A stretch of 64,000 bases of DNA from Chitinophaga sp. S165. GTDB taxonomy: Bacteria > Bacteroidota > Bacteroidia > Chitinophagales > Chitinophagaceae. Under the pieces are notes generated by a model. That model saw only the letters and a program-made list of their open reading frames with translations, was not told the origin of the DNA and did no database searches. The position numbers and the translations under genes are program-made. The stretch is from positions 1,240,744-1,304,743 of the forward strand of contig NZ_QGTG01000001.1 in the NCBI RefSeq assembly GCF_003182155.1, written 5' to 3'. The first letter of the stretch is position 1; each line of letters starts with the position of its first letter. Positions 35,213-43,900 of this stretch are shown piece by piece.

Positions 35213-35220
35213 CAAAATTA
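35213..35220 (-). promoter_or_regulatory. Putative -7 box for the PRISE-type SDR gene
   Basis: Minus-strand TAATTTTG fits TAnnTTTG, 20 bases before the ATG. No clear -33 match. Confidence 0.4.
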
Positions 35221-35279
35221 CCTGGAGTAGTCAGCCTGGCATTTGTACATTGGTAAGGATTATTTGTATTTTGCGTCAC

Positions 35280-36113
35280 ATGCAGCGATATGTTCAACAT
35301 GAGTTCCTGAAAGTCTCTCATTTCACCTGTGCAGAATGGCCACATCCCCTGCATAACCATAACCATTTTGAACTGATCTTCATTCACCAGGGAAGCGGCT
35401 CACACTGTTTGTCAGGCATGAAATACCCTTACGAAGCGAAGTCATTGTTCCTGTTGCACCCTGCGGATTATCACAGCTTTGAAATAGACGTTCCTACTAC
35501 TTTTACGTTTATCAAATTCAATAGTGCTTATATTACGCAGATAGGTCATCTTCCGCCGGACCATCACTGGAACCGGCATATGGACGAACTACTGGTTTGC
35601 AGCCGCAGGCAGGAATTGCCGATACTTAAGTCAGCAGCCGATGCGGATAAAATTGATAACCTGCTTCGCCTGCTGGTCTCAGAGTGGAAGGAAACAGCTA
35701 ATAAAACCAGCGAGACTATTTTCTTCCTCCTGCAGTCTGTGATGTCTATTGTGAGGCGTAACATACACGAACAGGCCGATGCTCCTGTCAAACAACAGGA
35801 AAAGATCACGCAGATCGTCCATTACATCCATCAGCATATCTATAATGCAGCCGATACGAGGCAAGAACACCTGGCAGCTTTATTTGGATTTTCACCAAGA
35901 CATTTAGGCGCTTTTTTCCGGGAACATATGCAGGTGCCTTTGCGGGATTATATCAATCAGTATAAACTTCATATTATCGAGAACAGGCTGAAGTATAGTT
36001 CGTTATCACTTAAAGAGATCAGTGAGGAACTGGGCTTTACTGATCTTAGCCATTTCAATAAATTCTTCAAGGCACATCACAAGATAAATCCATCACAATA
36101 CCGGGAGAAATAA
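35280..36113 (+). CDS. AraC family transcriptional regulator
   Basis: A 277-residue regulator. Cupin sensor with HPLHNHNHFELIFIHQGSGS (metal or ligand histidines) near residue 20, C-terminal AraC helix-turn-helix (about 180-277) with LAALFGFSPRHLGAFFREHM and ISEELGFTDLSHFNKFFKAH. The start must be ATG 35280, because earlier frames overlap the divergent SDR gene. It shares its upstream region with the PRISE-type SDR gene and may control it. Confidence 0.92.
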   Translation: MQRYVQHEFLKVSHFTCAEWPHPLHNHNHFELIFIHQGSGSHCLSGMKYPYEAKSLFLLHPADYHSFEIDVPTTFTFIKFNSAYITQIGHLPPDHHWNRHMDELLVCSRRQELPILKSAADADKIDNLLRLLVSEWKETANKTSETIFFLLQSVMSIVRRNIHEQADAPVKQQEKITQIVHYIHQHIYNAADTRQEHLAALFGFSPRHLGAFFREHMQVPLRDYINQYKLHIIENRLKYSSLSLKEISEELGFTDLSHFNKFFKAHHKINPSQYREK

Positions 36114-36118
36114 GAGTC

Positions 36119-36149
36119 TTTGTTTATGCATATAAAAATATTATATTTG
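36119..36149 (+). promoter_or_regulatory. Consensus Bacteroidota promoter for the SseB-like gene
   Basis: TTTG (36119-36122), exactly 19 bases, TATATTTG (36142-36149): a full match to TTTG-N19-TAnnTTTG. The start codon lies 66-75 bases downstream. Confidence 0.8.
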
Positions 36150-36223
36150 TATAACAAGTGTTCGTACCTATGAATGCATGGCGTAACAACGCCGGCTGAC
36201 TATCCTAAATTCCGATGTATCCT

Positions 36224-36919
36224 ATGAAACGATTTAATCTCTTTGGTAAAAAGCCGGTAGCAGACAATCTGCCCGCAAGTCTAGCCCAGCCAAGCAACGA
36301 CAGGAACTTTGTGGACGATCTCGTAAATTATTTCAGTTCTAAGCAGGAAATCACCGCTGCCTATTTCGGCTTCGGTTATAACACAATTGATAAGCAGTAT
36401 CAACTATTCCTTGCCATAGACCATGATATCAAAGCGGATTCTGTTTCACAAATGACCTGGTCACTCAAATCGCTGCACATGAAAGACACGCACATAGAAT
36501 ATGCGTCTCCTGTTCAGAGTAGCGATATGCTGGAATACATCAGTCAGCATAATCCGCCGTTCTATCACAGAGATGCACCGGCTTTATTACATCAGAAAAT
36601 AATGAAGCAGTGGTTCAATGTAAAAAAATACAAGCAGGAACTGATTGATACGCTGAAGGAGTCTAAAGTATACACGCTGGCAAATCAGCCGGAGAAGCTG
36701 AGTGATCGCATTGGCTTCGCAACTTTCGTCAAACCCAATGGTGAATTTGTTCCGTTGTTCAGCAGGCAGGATATGATCTCAAGAAGCGGCATGACTGAAA
36801 TACCGATGGGAATGGCCGCTGTAGAAATGCCTTTTGAGATCATTTTAAAGATATTAGGTAATGACCAGTTCTTTGTACTGAACCCTGGTACTCCGTTTGA
36901 AGTGGAACTGCGTGCCTAA
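36224..36919 (+). CDS. SseB-like domain protein
   Basis: A 231-residue soluble protein. The C-terminal part resembles the SseB N-terminal domain: FVKPNGEFVPLFSRQDMISR, then MPFEIILKIL and the closing FFVLNPGTPFEVEL, close to the family end LxLNPGS. The N-terminal 130 residues (AAYFGFGYNTIDKQYQLFLA) form a second alpha/beta domain I cannot name. E. coli SseB affects serine sensitivity by an unknown route. ATG 36215 would add three residues. Confidence 0.65.
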   Translation: MKRFNLFGKKPVADNLPASLAQPSNDRNFVDDLVNYFSSKQEITAAYFGFGYNTIDKQYQLFLAIDHDIKADSVSQMTWSLKSLHMKDTHIEYASPVQSSDMLEYISQHNPPFYHRDAPALLHQKIMKQWFNVKKYKQELIDTLKESKVYTLANQPEKLSDRIGFATFVKPNGEFVPLFSRQDMISRSGMTEIPMGMAAVEMPFEIILKILGNDQFFVLNPGTPFEVELRA

Positions 36920-37003
36920 AAATGCTATCTTGCAGCCGCTGCCTACCTTCCTGTTTTAATTTAATAGAGCGGGAAGCACGTAAAAACAGCAGCGACACGA
37001 CGC

Positions 37004-37612
37004 ATGATAGAAAATCTGGAAGAACTGCTTTCCGAACTAAAACCAAATGACATCTCCAGGTTCAGCCTGGCGAGTGCAGAGACACTGTGGTTAACCTTAA
37101 GGAACACATACGCAAAAGAATTCAACGGCAATACAGATATCACTTCGGATATTTTCGACAAAGCCTGGCTGCTGGTAGCTGGTCAGCTCAAGGATACAAC
37201 TGTCGAACAGCTGGAAACTGCAGCCAAAGATCAGATCCCCGATCTGGACAATTTCATGGACATCTTTGAATCAGCCTGGCGTACAGCCCTTGCATCTTCA
37301 GCACAGAATGCAGCTACAGGTGTGTGGCTGGCCATCTGCGGACTAGCCATAGAACCGCTGGGAGCGGCGCTTGACACTGTTGATATCACGGCAAGCACAC
37401 TTGACATCCTGATCAGCACACAGTATAGCATCCAACATGGTAATGAAGCATTCCCAACTGAGGAGGATATAGAAGGACACCCTTTATATCAGGGTGAAAT
37501 GCGCAGACAAAGGGATGCTATCTACGCGTTAAAGAATGGTAAGACGGCCGATTTCAGGTCTGAGTTTGTAACACTCCTGAACCTTGAATCACTGGGGCTT
37601 CCCGAGGAATAG
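37004..37612 (+). CDS. DUF416-like helical protein
   Basis: A 202-residue protein with an all-helical look. The order 'IPDLDNFMDIFESAWRTALA' around residue 80 resembles the DUF416 (YjaG) block in which a PD-x-x-x-F-x-x-x-Y/F pattern precedes an Ala-rich helix. No signal peptide, although one mildly hydrophobic helix (GVWLAICGLAIEPLGAAL) is present. It follows the SseB-like gene after 84 bases in the same direction and ends at a terminator. Function unknown. Confidence 0.55.
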   Translation: MIENLEELLSELKPNDISRFSLASAETLWLTLRNTYAKEFNGNTDITSDIFDKAWLLVAGQLKDTTVEQLETAAKDQIPDLDNFMDIFESAWRTALASSAQNAATGVWLAICGLAIEPLGAALDTVDITASTLDILISTQYSIQHGNEAFPTEEDIEGHPLYQGEMRRQRDAIYALKNGKTADFRSEFVTLLNLESLGLPEE

Positions 37613-37622
37613 ATCTAAATTG

Positions 37623-37656
37623 GAATACCCTTTCCCATCGCCGGGAAAAGGTATTC
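37623..37656. terminator. Terminator between convergent genes
   Basis: GAATACC-TTTCCC / GGGAAA-GGTATTC with one mismatch and a 6-base loop, T-rich tail. It ends the SseB-like/DUF416-like row and faces the SDR gene at 37687. Confidence 0.65.
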
Positions 37657-37686
37657 TTCTGTTCACGTCCTACCAGATCCCCATGA

Positions 37687-38562
37687 TTATGCAGGAAAGA
37701 TCTGTGGCAAAATGCTCACGTTGAAATCAACGATATCTTTAGTGGCCTGATTAATAGCTGCAAATTTTTCTTCCATTGGTCCACCGCCAACGATAGTCCA
37801 GATAGGTCTTTCACCTTTAGGTTGCTCAACCAGTTTCAACATCGCATCAGCTACCTGCTGTGGATCACCACTTTCAGGAGTTGGTACAAAATACTGCAGC
37901 AACGCACGTTTGAAGTCCAATGTATCTGCACCGTATTTTGCTTCTACTGCTTCATTTTTTCCGATCATGCCTTTGCTGGTCATATCAGTCGTCTGGAAAG
38001 CTCCCGGCTGAATAATTGCCACATCAATACCTGAAGATCTCAGTTCATAATGGTACCCTACAGATGCTGCATCAACTGCCGCTTTTGAACCGTTATAGGT
38101 ACTCAGACTTGGGATATGGTTCCTGGACTGTACACTGGTTACATTGATGATCAATCCTTCTTTCTGCGCGTGCATATATGGCAATACGGCCTTCATGGTA
38201 CGTTCGGGTCCGAGTGTGTTCACCTGGAACATCTGTTCTGTCTGTTCCATTGACAGTGCTTCACCCAGTCCATAATAAGTAACGCCGGCATTATTGATCA
38301 AAACATCAATCCTCCCATTTGATTTCTTAGCTATTTCGGCAACTGCGCTGTTAACAGAAGCTGTGCTGGTTACATCCAGTTCTACTACTTCTATGTTCAC
38401 CTTCTGTACCTGGGCCCACTCTTTTAGTTCCTTTGCCACTCCAGCGTTAGCTCCATTTACGTTACGCATGGTTGCGTATACGGTATGTCCTTTTAATGCA
38501 AGGGTTTTAGCCGCTTTCAATCCGAATCCGCTGGCGCTTCCTGTTAAAATGATCTGTTTCAT
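37687..38562 (-). CDS. SDR family oxidoreductase under TetR control
   Basis: A 291-residue classical SDR: TGSASGFGLKAAK cofactor motif at residue 6, NNAGVTYYG near 92, Ser in INVTSVQSRNH, YNGSK (active Tyr/Lys) near 158. Slightly longer than usual, with a C-terminal PIWTIVGGGPM block. It lies downstream of a TetR gene, with two TetR-type operators in the 150 bases between. Such pairs often respond to reactive aldehydes or quinones, but the substrate is not visible here. Confidence 0.92.
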   Translation of the reverse strand: MKQIILTGSASGFGLKAAKTLALKGHTVYATMRNVNGANAGVAKELKEWAQVQKVNIEVVELDVTSTASVNSAVAEIAKKSNGRIDVLINNAGVTYYGLGEALSMEQTEQMFQVNTLGPERTMKAVLPYMHAQKEGLIINVTSVQSRNHIPSLSTYNGSKAAVDAASVGYHYELRSSGIDVAIIQPGAFQTTDMTSKGMIGKNEAVEAKYGADTLDFKRALLQYFVPTPESGDPQQVADAMLKLVEQPKGERPIWTIVGGGPMEEKFAAINQATKDIVDFNVSILPQIFPA

Positions 38563-38610
38563 TGTTTGTTAATTGTGAGTTTTAATATTCGATTTATCTG
38601 GCAATTCATT

Positions 38611-38630
38611 TACCTACATACAGGTAGGAA
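38611..38630. promoter_or_regulatory. TetR operator copy 3
   Basis: TACCTACATACAGGTAGGAA: left arm TACCTAC, right arm close to GTAGGTA. It lines up base by base with the copies at 38675 and 39315. It lies 49 bases upstream of the SDR start codon. Confidence 0.7.
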
Positions 38631-38674
38631 ATATGGATAAAAAAATTTGTATCTGCTAAGTGTCTCCCTAAAGC

Positions 38675-38694
38675 TACCTACATGCAGATAGGTA
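38675..38694. promoter_or_regulatory. TetR operator copy 2
   Basis: TACCTACATGCAGATAGGTA, an imperfect palindrome of the same 20-base form, 22 bases after the TetR stop. The leftward sequence next to it has a TAGCTTTA box close to TAnnTTTG, possibly the SDR promoter. Confidence 0.7.
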
Positions 38695-38715
38695 TTGTCT
38701 TCAAAAAAAATCCTC

Positions 38716-39285
38716 TTACGAAGATTTAACAGTCTGTCTGAGTGATTGTATAGTACGGTCGAAGGCTGGCTTCCCTCCCGTACGGCCTACCAGCAAAGCG
38801 CCGGGCATCATTGCCATCCAAACGTTTGCCATATCTTCAGCAGGTTGCTTAAAGGAAAATTCCCCTGATTCCTGGCCCTCCTTTAAAGTAGCAACCAACC
38901 AGGATGTTACCAGCTCGGCATATTGAGAGGCTGCCAGCTGCATCCGTTCCGTGATCTCATTATAAGAAGAGCTGAATGTACTGATCACGCAAAGCTTTCT
39001 GCCCTCTTTGAAGTAATATTCATAATTGGCTATTAAAGCCTCCAGCTTGTCCATCGCCTTTGCCTTCTTCACCTTTTGGGTCATGTAAATGAAGTCCTGA
39101 CGGTCCTTTTCTATTACAGCCAGTCCGAGATCTTCTTTGGATGGGTAATAATGGTGAATGGAAGCATTTTTGATGTTCAGCTCCAAAGCGATCTGCTTAT
39201 AGTTAAAAGAATGGTAACCAATCTTTTGCATATAATCCCTGCCGAGTTCCACTATCCTGTCTTTGGTATTTTGTGCTGTATTCAT
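38716..39285 (-). CDS. TetR/AcrR family transcriptional regulator
   Basis: A 189-residue repressor. N-terminal helix-turn-helix at about 10-55 (IGYHSFNYKQIALELNIKNA, SIHHYYPSKEDLGLAVIE), C-terminal ligand domain with WLVATLKEGQESGEFSF and a TetR_C-type end. It has an operator inside its own promoter and two more before the SDR gene downstream, so it should repress both. Effector unknown. Confidence 0.93.
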   Translation of the reverse strand: MNTAQNTKDRIVELGRDYMQKIGYHSFNYKQIALELNIKNASIHHYYPSKEDLGLAVIEKDRQDFIYMTQKVKKAKAMDKLEALIANYEYYFKEGRKLCVISTFSSSYNEITERMQLAASQYAELVTSWLVATLKEGQESGEFSFKQPAEDMANVWMAMMPGALLVGRTGGKPAFDRTIQSLRQTVKSS

Positions 39286-39308
39286 CCTAAAGTTTGGCTT
39301 TGATGAAA

Positions 39309-39340
39309 CAAAGATACCTACTTACAAGTAGGTATCCAAA
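39309..39340 (-). promoter_or_regulatory. TetR gene promoter with operator in the spacer
   Basis: Minus strand: -33 TTTG (39340-39337), 20 bases, -7 TATCTTTG (39316-39309). The palindrome at 39313-39336 fills the whole spacer and touches both boxes. Confidence 0.75.
39313..39336. promoter_or_regulatory. TetR operator copy 1 (perfect palindrome)
   Basis: Eleven-base arms GATACCTACTT and AAGTAGGTATC around AC, perfectly matched. It contains the 20-base form TACCTACTTACAAGTAGGTA shared with copies 2 and 3. Confidence 0.85.
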
Positions 39341-39582
39341 TTTATTTTTTAGTTTTTCCGATACCGAGGTGAATCAAAATTTTGTACTCCAAGCTCCAAA
39401 CTTTTTCTAAGGGATTAAAAAGCTTGTAATTACTTGGCCTACTATGAAAAAAAACGCACAATGTTGGCAGAGCAATAATTGCATTCCAATCAGCAAAAAC
39501 CGCCCTATGTTTTTCTCTTCTCCATATAAATATCAACTATTATTCCCAGTGAATAATAAACTCCGGCCAACAAAGAAGGATT

Positions 39583-39723
39583 ATGAAAAAACTGCTCAAT
39601 ATACTACGTATATTACTATTGTTATTGATGATTCCAAATCGATTCACCAAAAGATATTTTAAACCAATGATCATAAAAACATACAATGAAAATGTAGCTT
39701 GCTTCTTTATTTGCATTTTTTAA
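39583..39723 (+). CDS. Possible small peptide or truncated exported protein
   Basis: A 46-codon ATG frame with a strongly hydrophobic start (MKKLLNILRILLLLLMIPN) like a signal or membrane segment, then KRYFKPMIIKTYNENVACFF. It lies in the decayed stretch before the Rhs remnants. It may be the first part of a lost lipoprotein, or chance. I see no homologue or promoter. Confidence 0.2.
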   Translation: MKKLLNILRILLLLLMIPNRFTKRYFKPMIIKTYNENVACFFICIF

Positions 39724-40260
39724 TTAAATGCTTTCTCGGTCAAACATTTTCAGCATCAGAGAGGCTATACAGTCTATTGTCTTTCTCAACTTTGATAAAA
39801 CCGACCTGTCCTTCATCGGAAAAGCGTCACTATTTCTTGTCGCATTACCTGCTTTACTCGAAGCCTCAACCATCCTGCCTACGAAATCAAAGGCACTGTG
39901 ACTTAAGACAAAGGACTGCACCAAGGAGGTTAATACATCCATTGTCGTTGGTCCGTCAAGAACCTGGTGCAGATTTATACTCCTCTAATCTCCACATCGT
40001 TGAAATTAGAAGCAATTTTACTGTCTGAAACTGTTCCAACGGCTCTATCATTCCGAACGCATAACTAAAAGGCCAATGCCTCCAACTTCTCCACAACAAG
40101 ATCACCTATATGCCATCTTCCTAACTTCTGATCATACATTCCCGCATCATAATCATACAATTTCAACCCCCGAACATCGGCTAATTATTATCCTGCAATT
40201 CCTGTTCGCTATACTTTGCTCGATTCACTTACCAGGAACGCCCATCATCAAATCTTTCAA
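39724..40260 (-). pseudogene. Decayed Rhs core and tip
   Basis: Read leftward, the pieces match the Rhs core of the intact genes but in shifting frames: KYSEQELQDNN (compare [11 protein letters not shown]), then after a shift LKLYDYDAGMYDQKLGRWHI plus GDLVVEKLEALAF (40166-40065; compare [19 protein letters not shown]), then SYAFGMIEP in another frame. Past the core a frame with SDSKIASNFNDVEIRGV stops, and a last open frame to 39724 (VLDGPTTMDVLTSLVQSFVL, LRKTIDCIASLMLKMF) may be the tip. Several frameshifts and stops; not functional. Outer limits approximate. Confidence 0.65.
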
Positions 40261-40282
40261 TTATGCTCTGGATCATTAGCCA

Positions 40283-40483
40283 CATCTAAAAGCATTATCC
40301 GAAAACGGATATGTCGATCCAGATAGCAACGGCACAGGGACAATGATCCAACTCTTACAATCTTTCACTAGAACTAAATATTCGCAGGTAATGATCATCG
40401 AGCAGATAGAGGATAAACCCGGATTTTGGGCCGAAAGCTGGAACTACGAGAGAGATAGCATAACTGACAAACAAATCAAATAG
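40283..40483 (+). pseudogene. Open fragment without start, possible gene remnant
   Basis: Plus-strand open frame of 66 codons between stops at 40277 and 40481, reading HLKALSENGYVDPDSNGTGT, MIQLLQSFTRTKYSQVMIIE and QIEDKPGFWAESWNYERDS. The composition is protein-like, but there is no start codon near. It lies head to head with the decayed Rhs core. I do not recognise the family; it could be the tail of a lost immunity-type gene or chance. Confidence 0.3.
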
Positions 40484-40613
40484 TTTGTCTATCAATTATG
40501 CTTTTCACTTTGCATTATTTGTGCAGAATCAAATTTTGATTAATTCGAGATACATGCATCTTTTTTCACCTTTATATTAAGCTTAATGAAAATGTTTCCA
40601 ATTATAAGGCTTT

Positions 40614-40889
40614 TTACATTTCCGATGTCTTAACCACATTGACCATAAAATAACCAGATTTAATTCTCAAACAAAAGAACCAAACATTTTCAATCCCCTC
40701 CACCTTCGTTGGATTTTCAGCCTCAATCTCCGTTTGTAATTCCAACTTTCCTTTCTCCCCTAAAAACTTTATTTCAGCAGGGTTCAGTTCTTTACTCCAC
40801 AAAACCATCGCTGCACTCACATTAGCCGCTTTTACTTGGCTAATATATGTTCCTCCCCTAAATTCCGCAATAAATGTATATGTCTTCAT
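40614..40889 (-). CDS. Putative immunity protein for Rhs protein A
   Basis: A 91-residue soluble protein without signal peptide, starting MKTYTFIAEFRGGTYISQVK and rich in Glu/Lys, with ENVWFFCLRIKSGYFMVNV near the end. It begins 11 bases after the stop of the Rhs gene, the usual place of an immunity gene. No named family recognised. If it is the immunity protein, its cytoplasmic location means the tip acts inside the cell, as for a nuclease. Confidence 0.55.
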   Translation of the reverse strand: MKTYTFIAEFRGGTYISQVKAANVSAAMVLWSKELNPAEIKFLGEKGKLELQTEIEAENPTKVEGIENVWFFCLRIKSGYFMVNVVKTSEM

Positions 40890-40900
40890 ACGTTGATTTA

Positions 40901-43900
40901 CTAATTACTACCTTTTGCCTTCTTACTATGGTTTTCTCCGGTATTGTCCATCTTCTTCTTTTCATGATCTACGCTCCTCTTTAACTTCTCTAGCGCTGCT
41001 TTATCTTCTTTCGTCTTATTGGGTTTGCTTTTTAACGCATCGTATTCTTTTTTCACTTTCTCATATCTTTCTTTTGCCGAATCTCTAGCTTTTTGATTTG
41101 CGTGTTGCCCGTTCTTACCACCACCATGTCGCTCTGGTACTGTTATGGATTCTATTTTCCCTAATAGTTCCGCCGCTCCTGGTGCTACTGTAGGTTTAGC
41201 TTTCATATCTAAAGCCTTCTCCGGAGCTTTCACTGAAATTGCGGTTTCATCTTTGGCAACCGGTGCACCTGCTTTTTCGTTAGGTCTAGTGACATCACTC
41301 GCCGTCACTTTTGATAATAAATTCACCACTGCCACTGTGGTTGCAGCTGCTCGATAAACTCTATAAACTTCATACCCTTCAATAGCAAGCTCCAGTCCGT
41401 AAATAATGATAGGTATTACGATAGGAAATTTACCATCTGGATCTCCATATTTCGCAGGATTATTGAATGCAAAATGGTATGGTGTTAAATTTTCCTGATC
41501 TGTCTCTATAAGAGGGTCCATTTGGAGAAATCTACCCATCTGTTCATCATAAGTCCTTGCATTAAAATCATATAACTCCAGGCCTGAACCATCATTAAAC
41601 TCTTTCGATTGTAGTTCATTTCCATTGTATTTCCTCCTATTTGCTGAATAACTTGTCCCCTTTAACGTACTTGAAGATATCCCCGCCATCGTCAACCCAA
41701 ACGGATAATAATGCGTCTCCTCCAACAACGGTCCACTACTCACTCCCAAAACAACATTATCAAAGAACACATCCTGCTGGCTTTCATTACTAGTATAAAC
41801 ATACAAAAATCCGCTCTTCTCCACCGCCATTTTCTCCATTCCAAGTGTCTGCAACTCATCTGGGCTTTCCTTCACCTGCCTTACACCACTATTATTCTCC
41901 ACTAATTTAAAATCATCATCGAATAAAACAAAGTTTAAATAAGCTTTCGGACGACCAGATTGACCATTTTCACGGTTCTTCTCCTTCAATCGTTGGTAAT
42001 CATTATTATAAAAGTCCGCACTAAAAGGCGTATTGTTAGAAACAGCCTGTGAAGCGTGTGAGCCATTTTCGCTTACGTTACCGCCAAAAGCCTGCACCAA
42101 CCCTGCCACAATATCCTCTACTGGCGCTTTCTGACTATTATCGGTCGGGCCTTGCGATTTATAGAACGCTCTTGCTTTTATCTGCACGGTATCTCCTGCC
42201 ATTACTCTCAGCACCAGCGAAGGACCGATCTTCTTCCCTCCTGACTTTGCATTCAGCTTCGCCACAGACTTATTTGTTTCTGTAGTCTTATCTTCCGGAT
42301 AACCGGACGGTTTCTCTGATCGCGTTTCTTCTATATTACTAAATAATGCAACTTCTTTAGCCGCCGTTTCTGTCTCCATAGTAGCCGCATACATCGTAAA
42401 ATCAGTTTGATCGGTCAGTACTGTTCTGACATTTCCAAGATGATCCTTCTCAAAATAGTCATAAGCATAACGAATAGAATCCCCTGTTTTATAAATAGGA
42501 CGAATACGTCCTTCCTCATGACCTATCAATTCCAGGCTATCCTGTTTGTATACAAACCCGCCGATATAGTCAGTTACTGTCGTCTTCGGAGTGCTGCCTG
42601 TATTGTCCACAACGGTCTTACTCAGCTTATTCCCTACAGCATCATACTGGTAAGTGATCGTGCCTTTACCGGTAATAGTAATCTGAGTGGGCAGATTTAA
42701 ATGATTATAGCTGATTGATGCAATTTTCTTATTCAGATCTGCGATCATGTTTCCATTCAAGTCGTAAGAATAATCATCTACCGCCGTATTACCATCTATA
42801 AAGTCACCCAGCATTGCCGATCTGGTAATGGACGAATCTATATCACGTACACCTCTCAATCTGTTGCTAATATCATTTGATGCATAAGTATATGTGAGGC
42901 TGTCTATCGTTTTACTCGTCGTGCCAACCATACCTTTCTGCAACATAGTCTTAATATTCCCATTAGCATCGTAACTGAGATTGCTGACAGAAAAGTTCTT
43001 TTTGTCCTGTGCCCAGCTGCCTCCATTTTTCTGTGTAAAGTAAGCCCCTGTCAGACGATTGGCCTTATCATAATTATAACCATATGCCCAGGCACTATCC
43101 GCACGCGTCTTCCACCTAACACCGGATATATTACCATTGTATTGACTGGAATCAAACCCATAGTCATAACTCAACTCCTGTCCGAACCAGTTAGACGTAC
43201 TCGCACCACTGTTTACAAAATTTCTATTTATCCCCTGCATCCAGCCACGAATGTTATATGTGTAGTTCAGGCTGTCGATCACACTTCCTGAACTGCCTAC
43301 TCCGAGACGCTTCTGCTTTAATTGCCCTAATTCATCATAACTGCTTGCTGCTATCAGTTTCTCTTGGCCGACATTGTCGTTTAGTCGCTTCCTGATCGTA
43401 AGCAATCTGCCTCCATTATCGTAGGTCATACTTGTGAGCAGGGTACTTTGTGGTGTAATACTTTTTGGGTTCTGATGACGAAGATAGGATGATAACACAG
43501 CGCCTTTAAAGTTATAAAGCGTTGTTACCATATCCTTCCCACCAACATTGTTCTCGCTCACTATCTGTATAGGCCTGCCCTTGTCGTTATAATACGTTGT
43601 TGTTGTAAGCCATTTATCGGTACCAAGAACCCTTACCTTACTACCCGTAACAAGGCCTTCCGTCATACCGCTAACTGGCAGCTTCTCTGGATATAGAGTA
43701 TCAGCTGCTACCAGTTTAGCCGTGTCTGTACCAACAAAAGCCAATTTTCCGGTGTAGTTGTAGTCGTCGTAAAAGGTATATGTAAGTGGCGTTAAGTCCG
43801 ATGCGGGTATGTTAGGAAGCGGGTTCGTAGCAGTAATAATTGTCGTATCTGCAGCTGCTGGGTCTATCTGCATGTCGGTTTCCGCATTGCTACCAGAATC

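Noticed and set aside
39313..39336. CRISPR-like or mobile-element inverted repeat
   Set aside because: The palindrome lies in a TetR promoter and matches two further operator copies, which explains it fully.
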